The position numbers and the translations under genes are program-made. The notes under the pieces are model-generated. The model was not told the origin of the DNA, did not search any database, and was given only the letters and a program-made list of their open reading frames with translations. Below are positions 26,576 to 35,346 of a stretch of DNA of 64,000 nt, piece after piece. The stretch covers positions 36,627 to 100,626 of the forward strand of contig NZ_JAHWGP010000029.1 in the NCBI RefSeq assembly GCF_020873915.1. The letters are read 5' to 3'. Origin of the DNA: Streptomyces sp. DH5 (GTDB lineage Bacteria > Actinomycetota > Actinomycetes > Streptomycetales > Streptomycetaceae). Each line of letters begins with the position of its first letter. Position 1 is the stretch's first letter.

Positions 26576-27808
26576 ATGGGTGCCGGGCGCACGCCGAGGG
26601 CCGTCGGGACGGCCTGGGGGCTGCTGGTCCTCAACACGCTCGGCTCCGCCGGGGCGAAGACCATCGTGCCGCTGCCCCGCTCCCTCATCCAGATGGTCAC
26701 CATGGGCGCGCTGGTCGCCGCGTTCACGCTGGCGCTCGCGGTCGACCTCCGGCTGCGCGTGCGGCCGAGCGCCTTCCTGTTCCTGCTCACGCTGCTGCTG
26801 GTGCCGAGCGTGATCGCCAGCGCGAGCCTGGAGTCGGGCTTCGGGGCGCTGTTCCGCTGTGCCCGGCTGACCCTCTTCGTCGCCACCCTGTGGCTGCTCA
26901 GCCGCTGGTGGGACGGCGGCACCGGCTTCGTGCGGCACCACATCCGGATGTACTTCCTGGTGCTGTGTTCGGTGGCCGCCGGGCTGGCCGTCTCCCCGGG
27001 CGCCGCCCTGCCCGACCTCTACGGCGGGCGGCTGGTCGGCGCGCTGTGGCCGCTCACCCCGCCGCAGATCGGCCAGTACGCCGCGGTGATCACCGGGCTC
27101 AGCGTGCTGCTCCTGCTGGGCCGCCGCACCGACCGGGGCAGCACGGCCCTGGTCGTCGTGCCGGCCCTGGCCCTGCTCGCGCTGACCCACACCCGTACGG
27201 CCACGCTCGGTCTGATCGCCGGGCTGGCGGTGGCGATCGGCTCGCTCGTGCTGACCAGCGCCGCCGCCCGCCGGTTCTTCACCTGGGCCGTGCTGGTGGC
27301 CGCCGTGGCCGCGGTGGGGTTCGGCTCCGCGCTGCAGGCGTGGTTCCTGCGCGGGCAGAGCCAGGAGAACTTCACCAGCCTCACCGGCCGGGCCAAGGTG
27401 TGGGACGCGCTGCTGGCGGCGCCCCGGACGACCTCGGAGTTCGTGTTCGGCGCGGGCCTGGGCGACAAGTCGTTCGGCGGGCTGCCCATCGACAACAGCT
27501 GGCTGGCCGTCTACCACGAGCAGGGGATGACCGGGGTGACCCTGGTCGCCGCGATGATCGCCGTGCTGGGCGCTGTCGCGCTGCTGCGGCCGCCGTCGCT
27601 GTCGAGGGCCTGCGCCCTGTTCCTGATCAGTTACTGCGCGATCGCCTCGTACACCGAGGCCGGGCTGGGCGACGCCTCGCCGTACCTGCTGCATCTGGCG
27701 GTGGCCGCCTCCCTGTTGGCGGCGCCCGCCGCGGCCCCGTCCCTCCCGGCGCCCGAGGTCCCCCGGCGGCGCGTTCCGCGGTGGGCCCAGAGACCGGAGG
27801 TGACCTGA
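26576..27808 (+). CDS. O-antigen ligase/Wzy-type polysaccharide polymerase
   Basis: The 410-residue integral membrane protein starts at ATG 26576, one base after the previous stop. It has about 10-12 hydrophobic helices and a large external loop between late helices. Family-type features include LALTHTRTATLGLIAGLAVA (Wzy_C/WaaL hallmark) and VFGAGLGDKSFGGLPIDNSWL in the loop after AKVWDALLAAP. It should polymerise undecaprenyl-PP repeat units on the outer face or ligate the glycan. It is the only such protein in the operon, so it is the likely polymerase. Substrate specificity is unknown. Confidence 0.82.
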   Translation: MGAGRTPRAVGTAWGLLVLNTLGSAGAKTIVPLPRSLIQMVTMGALVAAFTLALAVDLRLRVRPSAFLFLLTLLLVPSVIASASLESGFGALFRCARLTLFVATLWLLSRWWDGGTGFVRHHIRMYFLVLCSVAAGLAVSPGAALPDLYGGRLVGALWPLTPPQIGQYAAVITGLSVLLLLGRRTDRGSTALVVVPALALLALTHTRTATLGLIAGLAVAIGSLVLTSAAARRFFTWAVLVAAVAAVGFGSALQAWFLRGQSQENFTSLTGRAKVWDALLAAPRTTSEFVFGAGLGDKSFGGLPIDNSWLAVYHEQGMTGVTLVAAMIAVLGAVALLRPPSLSRACALFLISYCAIASYTEAGLGDASPYLLHLAVAASLLAAPAAAPSLPAPEVPRRRVPRWAQRPEVT

Positions 27809-27810
27809 CC

Positions 27811-29082
27811 ATGCACGTCCTCGTGGTGCACAACCGCTACGCCTCGGCGCAGCCGAGCGGGGAGAACAAGGTCGTCGACCAGGAGGTGGCGCTGCTGCGC
27901 GGGGCCGGCCACCGGGTCGGGCTGTTCGAGCGGCGCAGCGACGACATCGCCGGCCGGTCCCTGCCCGGCAAGGCCGCGCTGCCGCTGCTGGTGCCGTGGA
28001 ACCCGGCGGTCCGCCGGGAGCTCGCCGCGCGGCTGCGCGCCGAACGGCCGGACGTGGTGCACGTCCACAACGTCTTCCCGCTGCTGTCGCCGGCGGTGCT
28101 GGCCGCCTGCGCCGACGCGGGGGTGCCCGCCGTCGCCACGCTGCACAACTACAACCAGGTCTGTCCGCCCGGCACGCTCCAGCGGGACGGCCGGCCGTGC
28201 ACCGAGTGCGTCGGGGGATCCCCGCTGCCCGCCGTCCGGCACGGCTGCTACCGGGGCTCCCGGCTGGCCACGGTGCCGCTGGCGGTCAGTCTGGCGGTGA
28301 ACCGGCGGCGCTGGTGGTCCGGCGTGGAGCGGTTCTTCTGCATCTCCGCGGCGCAGCGCGACGTGCTGGTCGGGGCCGGCCTGCCGGCGGAGCGGCTGGC
28401 GGTGAAGCACAACTTCGTGCCCGATCCGGAGGTCCGCCGGGCGGGCGACGGTGAGCACCTGCTCTTCCTCGGCCGCCTCGCGGAGACCAAGGGCGTGCGG
28501 CTGCTGATGGCCGCGTGGGACGAGATCGCCGCCGGCGGCGGTGCGGGCGTGCCGCTGGTGATCGCCGGGGCGGGGCCGCTGGAGCGGGAGGTGGCCGCCT
28601 GGGCGGCGGGCCGGGACGACGTCCGTTTCGCCGGCCTGTACGACACCGGTCGGTGCCGTCAGGCCGTCGCGCGGTCGGTCGCGGTGGTGGCTCCCTCGAC
28701 GTGGCTGGAGACGTTCGGCCTGGTGGTCGTGGAGGCGATGGCGGCGGGGGTCCCGGCCGTCGCCGCCGGGCACGGCGCGTTCGCCGAGCTCGTCGAGGAC
28801 GGCAGGACGGGGCTGCTGCACCGGCCGGGCGACGCCGCCTCGCTCGCGGCCTGCCTGCGCCGGATCACCGCCGAGGGGGCCCGCAACCGGGAGATGGGGC
28901 GGGCTGCCCGGCGCCGTTACGAACGGGACTTCAGCCCGGCCGTCGGGCTGGAGCGCCTGCTGGAGGGGTACCGCACCGCGGTCGCGGGGCGGTTCGGCGG
29001 CGGGGACGGCCCGCCGCCGGGGGACGCAAGCACTGGCTCGCGGCGGGGTCACCCGCGCGGGCGGGATGGGGGCAGTAGATGA
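27811..29082 (+). CDS. Family 4 glycosyltransferase
   Basis: The protein is 423 residues from ATG 27811, with CCGGAGGTGA just upstream. The N-terminal half has MHVLVVHNRYASAQPSGENK and a Cys-rich acceptor region (TLHNYNQVCPPGTL, GRPCTECVG, RHGCYRGSRL) typical of a GT4 subgroup. The C-terminal half has LFLGRLAETKGVRLLMAAWD and WLETFGLVVVEAMAAGVPAV, the E-x7-E signature. It probably adds one sugar of the repeat unit. The stop overlaps the methyltransferase start (ATGA). The donor is not predictable. Confidence 0.88.
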   Translation: MHVLVVHNRYASAQPSGENKVVDQEVALLRGAGHRVGLFERRSDDIAGRSLPGKAALPLLVPWNPAVRRELAARLRAERPDVVHVHNVFPLLSPAVLAACADAGVPAVATLHNYNQVCPPGTLQRDGRPCTECVGGSPLPAVRHGCYRGSRLATVPLAVSLAVNRRRWWSGVERFFCISAAQRDVLVGAGLPAERLAVKHNFVPDPEVRRAGDGEHLLFLGRLAETKGVRLLMAAWDEIAAGGGAGVPLVIAGAGPLEREVAAWAAGRDDVRFAGLYDTGRCRQAVARSVAVVAPSTWLETFGLVVVEAMAAGVPAVAAGHGAFAELVEDGRTGLLHRPGDAASLAACLRRITAEGARNREMGRAARRRYERDFSPAVGLERLLEGYRTAVAGRFGGGDGPPPGDASTGSRRGHPRGRDGGSR

Positions 29083-30314
29083 CACGATGCCGACTCTGCG
29101 GTGCGGAGGCGCTCGCGAGCGTCGTCGACCTGGGGGCGACTCCGCCGTGCGAGAGTTTCCTCGCCGCGGACCGACTGGACCTGCCGGAACCGGCGTACCC
29201 GCTGCACCTGCGGGTGTGCACGGAGTGCTGGCTCGCGCAGATCCCTCCGCTGATCACTCCGGAGGAGACGTTCACCCAGTACGCGTACTTCTCCTCCTAC
29301 TCGACCTCCTGGGTGGAGCACGCGCGGACCTTCGTCGCCGGCGCGGCGTCCCGGCTGGGCCTCGGCGCGGACTCCTTCGTGGTCGAGGTGGCGAGCAACG
29401 ACGGGTACCTGCTGAAGCACGTGGTGGACCGGGGGATCCGCTGCCTGGGCATCGAGCCGTCGGTGAACGTGGGCGCCGCGGCGCGGGACGCGGGGGTGCC
29501 CACGCTGACGGCGTTCCTCGACCCGGCCACCGGCGCGGAGGTGCGGGCCGGGCACGGCCCGGCGGACCTGGTCGTGGCGAACAACGTGTACGCGCACATC
29601 CCCGACGTGGTCGGCTTCACCCGGGGACTGCGCGCCCTGGTCGCCGACGACGGCTGGGTCTCCATCGAGGTGCAGCACCTGCTGACCCTGATCGAGGAGA
29701 ACCAGTACGACACGATCTACCACGAGCACTTCCAGTACTACACGGTCGCGGCGGCGGCCCGGGCGCTGGCGAGCGGCGGACTGACCCTGGTGGACGTGGA
29801 GCTGCTGCCGACGCACGGCGGCTCGATCCGGCTGTGGGCCCGGCCGGAGGGGGTGGCCGGCGAGCCGTCCCGGCGGGTGGCCGAGGTACTGGACCGGGAG
29901 AAGGCCGCCGGGCTCCGGGAGCTGTCCGGGTACGCCGAGTTCGCCGCCCGGGTGGCCAAGGTGCGCCGGGACCTGCTGCGGTTCCTCATCGAGGCGGCGG
30001 AGCGCGGTGAGACGGTCGTCGGCTACGGCGCGCCGGGCAAGGGCAACACCCTGCTCAACCACTGCGGCATCCGGCCCGACCTGCTGCCGTACACGGTCGA
30101 CCGCAACCCCTACAAGCACGGCAGGTTCACCCCCGGCACCCGCATCCCGATCCTGCCGCCGGAGCGGATCGCCGCCGACCGGCCGGACTACGTCCTGGTG
30201 CTCCCGTGGAACCTGCGGGCCGAGCTGACCGAGCAGCTGTCCTTCGTGCACGAGTGGGGCGGACGGCTGGTCTTCCCCATACCGGAACTGAGCATTGTCG
30301 AGGTCGAGCGATGA
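29079..30314 (+). CDS. NDP-sugar C-methyltransferase-type SAM enzyme
   Basis: The 411-residue protein has the three-part layout of TylC3/EvaC-type C-methyltransferases. An N-terminal zinc-binding region (CRLCG near residue 4, VCTECWLAQIPP near 46-57) is followed by a SAM-binding Rossmann domain (FVVEVASNDGYLLKHV, about 105-120) and a C-terminal Methyltransf_14 domain (VVGYGAPGKGNTLLNHCGI, about 309-327). The conserved YHEHFQYYT segment holds the catalytic His pair. It methylates carbon 3 of 4-keto-6-deoxy nucleotide sugars in known cases. Here it precedes a glucose-1-P cytidylyltransferase, so a CDP-sugar substrate is plausible. The start is coupled by ATGA. Confidence 0.85.
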   Translation: MTRCRLCGAEALASVVDLGATPPCESFLAADRLDLPEPAYPLHLRVCTECWLAQIPPLITPEETFTQYAYFSSYSTSWVEHARTFVAGAASRLGLGADSFVVEVASNDGYLLKHVVDRGIRCLGIEPSVNVGAAARDAGVPTLTAFLDPATGAEVRAGHGPADLVVANNVYAHIPDVVGFTRGLRALVADDGWVSIEVQHLLTLIEENQYDTIYHEHFQYYTVAAAARALASGGLTLVDVELLPTHGGSIRLWARPEGVAGEPSRRVAEVLDREKAAGLRELSGYAEFAARVAKVRRDLLRFLIEAAERGETVVGYGAPGKGNTLLNHCGIRPDLLPYTVDRNPYKHGRFTPGTRIPILPPERIAADRPDYVLVLPWNLRAELTEQLSFVHEWGGRLVFPIPELSIVEVER

Positions 30315-31111
30315 AGGTCGTACTGTTCTGCGGCGGTTACGGGCTGCGGATGCGCAGCGGAACCTCCGACGACGTGCCCAAGCCGATGGCGATGGTCGGG
30401 CCGCGCCCGCTGATCTGGCACGTCATGCGCTACTACGCGTACTACGGGCACACCGAGTTCATCCTGTGCCTGGGCTACGGGGCGCACCACATCAAGGACT
30501 TCTTCCTCAACTACGAGGAGACGACGTCCAACGACTTCGTACTGCGGGGCGGGCGCACCGAGTTGCTGTCCACCGACATCGCGGACTGGACGATCACGTT
30601 CGCGCAGACCGGCATCGAGTCACCGATCGGGGAGCGGCTGCGCCGGGTGCGGCACCACCTGGACGGCGACGAGATGTTCCTCGCCAACTACGCCGACGTG
30701 CTCACCGACGCGCCGCTGCCGGAGATGATCGACCGGTTCGCGCGGCGCGACGCCGGCGCGTCGATGATGGTGGTGCCGCCGCAGTCCTCGTTCCACTGCG
30801 TGGACCTGGGCGAGGACGGTCTGGTGGGGGGCATCACCCCGGTGAGCGAACTGCCGCTGTGGGAGAACGGCGGCTACTTCGTGCTCCGCCGCGAGGTCCT
30901 CGACCACATCCCCGAGGGCGGTGACCTGGTCGCCGACGGATGCGCCGGGCTCGCCAAGCAGGGACGGCTGGTGGCGTACCGGCACCGCGGCTTCTGGAAG
31001 CCGACCGACACCGTGAAGGAGCGGGCCGCGCTCGACGAGGCGTACGCGCGGGGCGACCGCCCGTGGGCGGTGTGGGAGCGGGACGGTGCGGGCGCCGGGG
31101 TGCGGGCGTGA
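30311..31111 (+). CDS. Glucose-1-phosphate cytidylyltransferase-like nucleotidyltransferase
   Basis: The 266-residue enzyme starts at ATG 30311 (ATGA overlap). The nucleotide-binding loop is VVLFCGGYGLRMRSGTSDDVPKPM, with the R-x-x-S...PKPM pattern of RfbF. GPRPLIWHVMRYYAYYGHTEFILCLGY and HIKDFFLNYEE also match that family. The usual AGG at the start is CGG here. RfbF makes CDP-glucose from CTP and glucose-1-phosphate. No obvious CDP-glucose 4,6-dehydratase is nearby except possibly the SDR at 31752, so the exact product is uncertain. Confidence 0.82.
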   Translation: MKVVLFCGGYGLRMRSGTSDDVPKPMAMVGPRPLIWHVMRYYAYYGHTEFILCLGYGAHHIKDFFLNYEETTSNDFVLRGGRTELLSTDIADWTITFAQTGIESPIGERLRRVRHHLDGDEMFLANYADVLTDAPLPEMIDRFARRDAGASMMVVPPQSSFHCVDLGEDGLVGGITPVSELPLWENGGYFVLRREVLDHIPEGGDLVADGCAGLAKQGRLVAYRHRGFWKPTDTVKERAALDEAYARGDRPWAVWERDGAGAGVRA

Positions 31112-31755
31112 TCCGCCTCGGGACCGGCCGCCTGGACCGGGTCGTCGCGGTGGGCGCGCACTGCGACGACATCGCCATCGGCGCCGGCGGCACGCTGCTG
31201 ACCCTGTGCCTCGCCCGGCCCGGCATCCGCGTCGACGCGCTGGTGCTGTCCGGCGGCGGCGGGGAGCGGGAGCAGGAGGAGCGGGCCGCGCTCGCCGCCT
31301 TCTGCCCCGGTGCCGACCTGCGGCCGACCGTGCTCAAACTGCCGGACGGCCGGATACCGGCGCACTGGGAGGAGGCCAAGGCCGCGGTCGAGGAGCTGCG
31401 CGCCCGCACCGAGCCCGATCTCGTGCTGGCCCCGCGCACCGAGGACGCGCACCAGGACCACCGCGCCCTGGCGCGGCTGATGACCACCGCCTTCCGGGAC
31501 CACCTGGTGCTCGGCTACGAGATCGTCAAGTGGGACGGCGACCTCGGCCGGATGACGGCGTACCAGCCGCTGTCGCCGGAGACCGCCGAGCGCAAGGTGC
31601 GGCTGCTGCAGGAGCACTACCCCTCGCAGCGGCACCGGCCCTGGTACGACCGGGAGGCCTTCCTCGGTCTGGCCCGGATCCGCGGCATCGAATGCCACGC
31701 CCGCTACGCCGAGGCGTTCGCCGTCACCAAACTCACTCTCGACCTGGGGGAATGA
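31108..31755 (+). CDS. PIG-L family deacetylase
   Basis: The protein is 215 residues from GTG 31108, overlapping the previous stop (GTGA). The zinc site is visible: AVGAHCDDIAIGAGGTLL (His18, Asp20/21) and EDAHQDHRALARL (about 110-122). This family removes N-acetyl groups from GlcNAc derivatives. In a sugar operon it probably de-N-acetylates a nucleotide- or lipid-linked amino sugar. It is coupled to the SDR downstream (ATGA). The substrate is unproven. Confidence 0.87.
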   Translation: MIRLGTGRLDRVVAVGAHCDDIAIGAGGTLLTLCLARPGIRVDALVLSGGGGEREQEERAALAAFCPGADLRPTVLKLPDGRIPAHWEEAKAAVEELRARTEPDLVLAPRTEDAHQDHRALARLMTTAFRDHLVLGYEIVKWDGDLGRMTAYQPLSPETAERKVRLLQEHYPSQRHRPWYDREAFLGLARIRGIECHARYAEAFAVTKLTLDLGE

Positions 31756-32783
31756 ACGTGCGCGTACTGCTGACCGGACACCAGGGCTACCTGGGCACCG
31801 TGATGGCCCCGGTCCTCACGGCCGCGGGCCACGAGGTCGTCGGTCTGGACTCGGGCCTGTTCGCCGGCTGCGTCCTCGGCCCGGCACCCGCCGATCCGCC
31901 GGGGCACCGAGTGGACCTGCGGGACGTCACCGCCGAGCACGTGGCCGGGATGGACGCCGTGATCCACCTGGCCGCCCTGTCCAACGACCCGCTGGGCTCG
32001 CTGGCGCCGCAACTCACCTACGACATCAACCACCACGCCTCGGTGCGGCTGGCCCGGCTGGCCCGCGACGCGGGGGTCCAGCGTTTCCTGTACGCGTCGA
32101 CCTGCTCGGTCTACGGTGCCGCCGGCGGCGGCGACCTCGTCGGCGAGGACGCCCCGCTGCGCCCGGTGACGCCGTACGCGGAGTCCAAGGTGCGGGTGGA
32201 GGACGACCTGCACGCGCTCGCCGACGGCGACTTCAGCCCGGTGTACATGCGCAACGCCACCGCGTTCGGGTTCTCGCCCCGGCTGCGCGCCGACATCGTG
32301 CTGAACAACCTGGTGGGGCACGCTCTCTTGTCCGGCGAGGTCCTTGTGCTCTCGGACGGCACCCCCTGGCGTCCGCTGGTGCACGCCGCCGACATCGCAC
32401 GCGCCTTCACCGCCGCGCTGACCGCGCCGCGGGTGGCGGTGCACGACCGGGCGTTCAACATCGGCACCGAGGCCAACAACGTCACGGTCGCGGAGATCGC
32501 CGGTCAGGTCGCCGAGGCGGTGTCCGGCTCCAAGGTGGTGATCACCGGGGAGACCGGCGCCGACCCGCGGTCCTACCGGGTGGACTTCTCCCGGTTCCGT
32601 GCCGCCGTGCCCGGCTTCGACTGCGCGTGGACGGTGAGACGGGGCGCGCTCGACCTCGCCGACGCCTACCGCACGCACGGGCTGACTAGGGAGGACTTCG
32701 AGGAGCGCTTCACCCGCCTCGCGGTGCTGCGGGCGGCCTCCGGCGCGGGCGCCGTCGACGACACCCTGCGGTGGCGCCGGTGA
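31752..32783 (+). CDS. NAD-dependent epimerase/dehydratase (extended SDR)
   Basis: The 343-residue enzyme starts at ATG 31752. It has an NAD-binding loop TGHQGYLG (8-15), the active-site Ser region YASTCSVYG and YAESK (about 141-145), and a sugar-binding C-terminal part (GTPWRPLVHAADIARAF, FNIGTEANNVTVAEIA). Extended SDRs of this type dehydrate, epimerise or reduce nucleotide sugars. Placed after a cytidylyltransferase and a C-methyltransferase, it is the best candidate for the missing 4,6-dehydratase or ketoreductase step. The downstream start overlaps its end. Confidence 0.85.
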   Translation: MNVRVLLTGHQGYLGTVMAPVLTAAGHEVVGLDSGLFAGCVLGPAPADPPGHRVDLRDVTAEHVAGMDAVIHLAALSNDPLGSLAPQLTYDINHHASVRLARLARDAGVQRFLYASTCSVYGAAGGGDLVGEDAPLRPVTPYAESKVRVEDDLHALADGDFSPVYMRNATAFGFSPRLRADIVLNNLVGHALLSGEVLVLSDGTPWRPLVHAADIARAFTAALTAPRVAVHDRAFNIGTEANNVTVAEIAGQVAEAVSGSKVVITGETGADPRSYRVDFSRFRAAVPGFDCAWTVRRGALDLADAYRTHGLTREDFEERFTRLAVLRAASGAGAVDDTLRWRR

Positions 32784-34054
32784 CCGAGGCCGGCGAGGAG
32801 ATGCACGCCCTGGTGCGGCGGCTGTACCCGCTGTGCCGGAGCATCACCGGCGACGGGGTGCGCGCCACCCTGGACATCGTGGGCGAGTACGTCCCGCTGG
32901 AGGTTCACGAGGTGCCGACCGGGACGCGGGTCCTGGACTGGACGGTGCCACAGGAGTGGAACATCCGCGAGGCGTACATCGCCGACGCCTCCGGCCGCCG
33001 CGTCGTCGACTTCGCCGCGTCCAGCCTGCACGTCCTCGGCTACAGCGTGCCGGTGTCGGCGACCATGCCGCTCGCCGAACTCCGCCCTCACCTGCACACC
33101 CTGCCGGACCACCCGTCCTGGGTGCCGTACCGCACCAGCTACTACGAGCCGCAGTGGGGGTTCTGCCTGGCGCAGGAGACGCTGGACGCGATGCCGGACG
33201 GCGACTACGAGGTGCGGATCGACTCCACCCTCGCCGACGGCCATCTCACCTACGCCGAGCACGTGATTCCCGGCCAGGTGCCCGACGAGGTGATCGTCTC
33301 CTGCCACGTCTGCCACCCGTCGCTGGCCAACGACAACCTGGCCGGCGTCGCGGTGGCGGTCTTCCTGGCCCGGGCCCTGGCGGAACAACAGCCCTACTAC
33401 ACCTACCGGTTCATCTTCGCTCCCGGCACCATCGGGGCGATCACCTGGCTGGCCCGCAACGCCGAGCGGGTGGAACGGGTCAGGCACGGCCTGGTGCTGG
33501 CCTGCGCCGGCGACCCGGGCGACCTGACGTACAAGCGGAGCCGGCGCGGCGACGCGGAGATCGACCGGGTGCTGCGGCACGTGCTGGCCGCCTCCGGGCG
33601 CCCGCACCGCATCACCGGGTTCACCCCGTACGGCTACGACGAACGGCAGTACTGCTCACCGGGGTTCGACCTCGGGGTGGGCTCGCTCAGCCGGACCCCG
33701 TACGCCGGGTACCCCGAGTACCACACCTCGGCGGACAACCCGGACTTCGTCTCCCCGGAGGCGATGGCGGACACCCTCGCGGTCTGCCGCGAGGCGTTCG
33801 GCGTCCTCGACCGCAACCGGCGCTACGTCAACCTCAGCCCCTACGGCGAGCCGCAGTTGGGCCGGCGCGGGCTGTACGACTCCCTCGGGGGCCGCAGCGA
33901 CGCCCGGCAGGCCCAGATGGCGATGCTGTGGGTGCTGAGCCTGTCCGACGGGGAGCACGGTCTGCTGGACGTCGCCGAGCGGTCCGGGGTGCCGTTCGAC
34001 ACCGTCGCGGCGGCGGCCGACGCCCTGCACGCCGCCGGACTGCTCAAGGCCTGA
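32780..34054 (+). CDS. DUF4910-family aminopeptidase-like protein with C-terminal winged helix
   Basis: I chose GTG 32780, which overlaps the previous stop as GTGA; a second GTG at 32771 would add three residues. The protein has a DUF2172/DUF4910 layout: LYPLCRSITGDGVRATLDIV at the start, a peptidase M28-like core with SCHVCHPSLANDNLAGVAVA (His and Asp metal ligands) and SPGFDLGVGSLSRTPYAGYP, then a short winged-helix-like tail (LLDVAERSGVPFDTVAAAAD). Homologues recur in LPS and capsule clusters beside PIG-L and SDR genes, with no proven reaction. It may hydrolyse an amide on a sugar or aminoacyl substituent. Confidence 0.78.
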   Translation: MTEAGEEMHALVRRLYPLCRSITGDGVRATLDIVGEYVPLEVHEVPTGTRVLDWTVPQEWNIREAYIADASGRRVVDFAASSLHVLGYSVPVSATMPLAELRPHLHTLPDHPSWVPYRTSYYEPQWGFCLAQETLDAMPDGDYEVRIDSTLADGHLTYAEHVIPGQVPDEVIVSCHVCHPSLANDNLAGVAVAVFLARALAEQQPYYTYRFIFAPGTIGAITWLARNAERVERVRHGLVLACAGDPGDLTYKRSRRGDAEIDRVLRHVLAASGRPHRITGFTPYGYDERQYCSPGFDLGVGSLSRTPYAGYPEYHTSADNPDFVSPEAMADTLAVCREAFGVLDRNRRYVNLSPYGEPQLGRRGLYDSLGGRSDARQAQMAMLWVLSLSDGEHGLLDVAERSGVPFDTVAAAADALHAAGLLKA

Positions 34055-34059
34055 CGCCG

Positions 34060-35346
34060 ATGACCACCGAGGAGGAGAAGACGAGGCCGGCGGCGTCCGC
34101 GAGGCGGGGCGTCCTCGGGCGGCTGTCCTGGGGACTGGCCGACCAGGCGGCCTCCAGCGTGAGCAACTTCGTGGTGGGCGTCTACGTGGCCCGCTCGCTC
34201 GGGGTGACCGCGTTCGGCGTGTTCAGCCTCGCCTGGGTGACCTACGGGGTGGTGCTCAACGTCTCCCGGGGGGTGGCCACCGACCCGCTCATGGTGCGTT
34301 TCAGCGGCGTGCCGGAGGCTTCCTGGCGCGGGGCGGTGGCCCGGTCCTCGGGTGCCGCGCTCGGTGTCGGCGCCGCCCTCGGCGCGGCGTCCGCGGCGGC
34401 CGGCCTCGCCGTCGGCGGCCCGGTGGGCACCGCGTTCGCCTGCCTCGGCGTCGTCCTGCCGGGGCTGCTGCTCCAGGACGCGTGGCGGTTCGCGTTCTTC
34501 GCCGCCGGTGCCGGGCGCAAGGCGTTCGTCAACGACGTCGTGTGGGGCGTCGCGCTCGTCCCGGCCCTGCTGGTGGCGGCCCGGGCGGGCAGCGTGTCCG
34601 CCTTCGTGCTCGCCTGGGGCGGGTCCGCCGCGGTGGCCGCGGTCTACGGCTGCGTCCAGTCCGGCATCCTGCCCCGCCCGTCCGGCGCCCGGACGTGGGT
34701 GCGCGAGCACCGCGACCTCGGCTACCGCTATCTGGTCGAGAACGTCAGCAACAGCGGCGCGAGCCAGCTGCGGGCGTACGGGCTCGGTGCGATCGTCGGG
34801 GTGGGCGCGGTGGGCGTGATCCGGGGGGCGGAGCTGCTGCTCGGCCCGTTCCTCGCGCTGCTGATGGGGCTGTCGCTGGTCACCGTGGCGGAGGCGGCGC
34901 GGGTGCTGCGGCGGGCCCCGCACCGCCTGGGCACGTTCTGCCTCGTGCTCGGCGGCGGCCAGGCCGTCGCCGCGCTGCTGTGGGGCGGGGCGCTGCTGCT
35001 GGTGCCCGACCGGCTCGGCGAACTCGTGCTCGGCGGCGTCTGGAGTTCCGCCGCGGCGCTCGTCGTGCCGGTCACGCTCGGTGTCGCGGGCGCCGGCCTG
35101 GGCACCGGCGCGGCGGCCGGACTGCGCGCGCTGGGCGCCGCCCGGCGCAGCCTGCGCAGCCAGCTGTTCGCCTCCGCCTGTTACGTCACCGGCGGGCTCG
35201 GCGGGGCGGTCGTGGCCGGCACGGCCGGCTCCGCCTGGGGCGTCGCCGCCGCCACCCTGTGCGCTTCGGCCGTGTGGTGGCTGCACCTGCGGTCCGCCCT
35301 GCGCGAGCACCACCAGAACACCATCCGTGAAGTGAGGACCCCATGA
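34060..35346 (+). CDS. Wzx-type polysaccharide flippase (MOP superfamily)
   Basis: The 428-residue membrane protein starts at ATG 34060, 5 bp after the previous stop. About 12 helices are visible. The N-terminal region SWGLADQAASSVSNFVVGVY and SLGVTAFGVFSLAWVTYGVV resembles O-antigen flippases, as does YRYLVENVSNSGASQLRAYG. It should move undecaprenyl-PP repeat units across the membrane for the polymerase encoded at 26576. The stop overlaps the next glycosyltransferase start (ATGA). Confidence 0.8.
   Translation: MTTEEEKTRPAASARRGVLGRLSWGLADQAASSVSNFVVGVYVARSLGVTAFGVFSLAWVTYGVVLNVSRGVATDPLMVRFSGVPEASWRGAVARSSGAALGVGAALGAASAAAGLAVGGPVGTAFACLGVVLPGLLLQDAWRFAFFAAGAGRKAFVNDVVWGVALVPALLVAARAGSVSAFVLAWGGSAAVAAVYGCVQSGILPRPSGARTWVREHRDLGYRYLVENVSNSGASQLRAYGLGAIVGVGAVGVIRGAELLLGPFLALLMGLSLVTVAEAARVLRRAPHRLGTFCLVLGGGQAVAALLWGGALLLVPDRLGELVLGGVWSSAAALVVPVTLGVAGAGLGTGAAAGLRALGAARRSLRSQLFASACYVTGGLGGAVVAGTAGSAWGVAAATLCASAVWWLHLRSALREHHQNTIREVRTP

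Noticed and set aside
31086-32783. A 565-codon forward frame that includes the SDR gene
   Set aside because: The first 222 codons are a shadow of the PIG-L gene. The true SDR starts at ATG 31752 with an ATGA overlap and a conserved Rossmann start.
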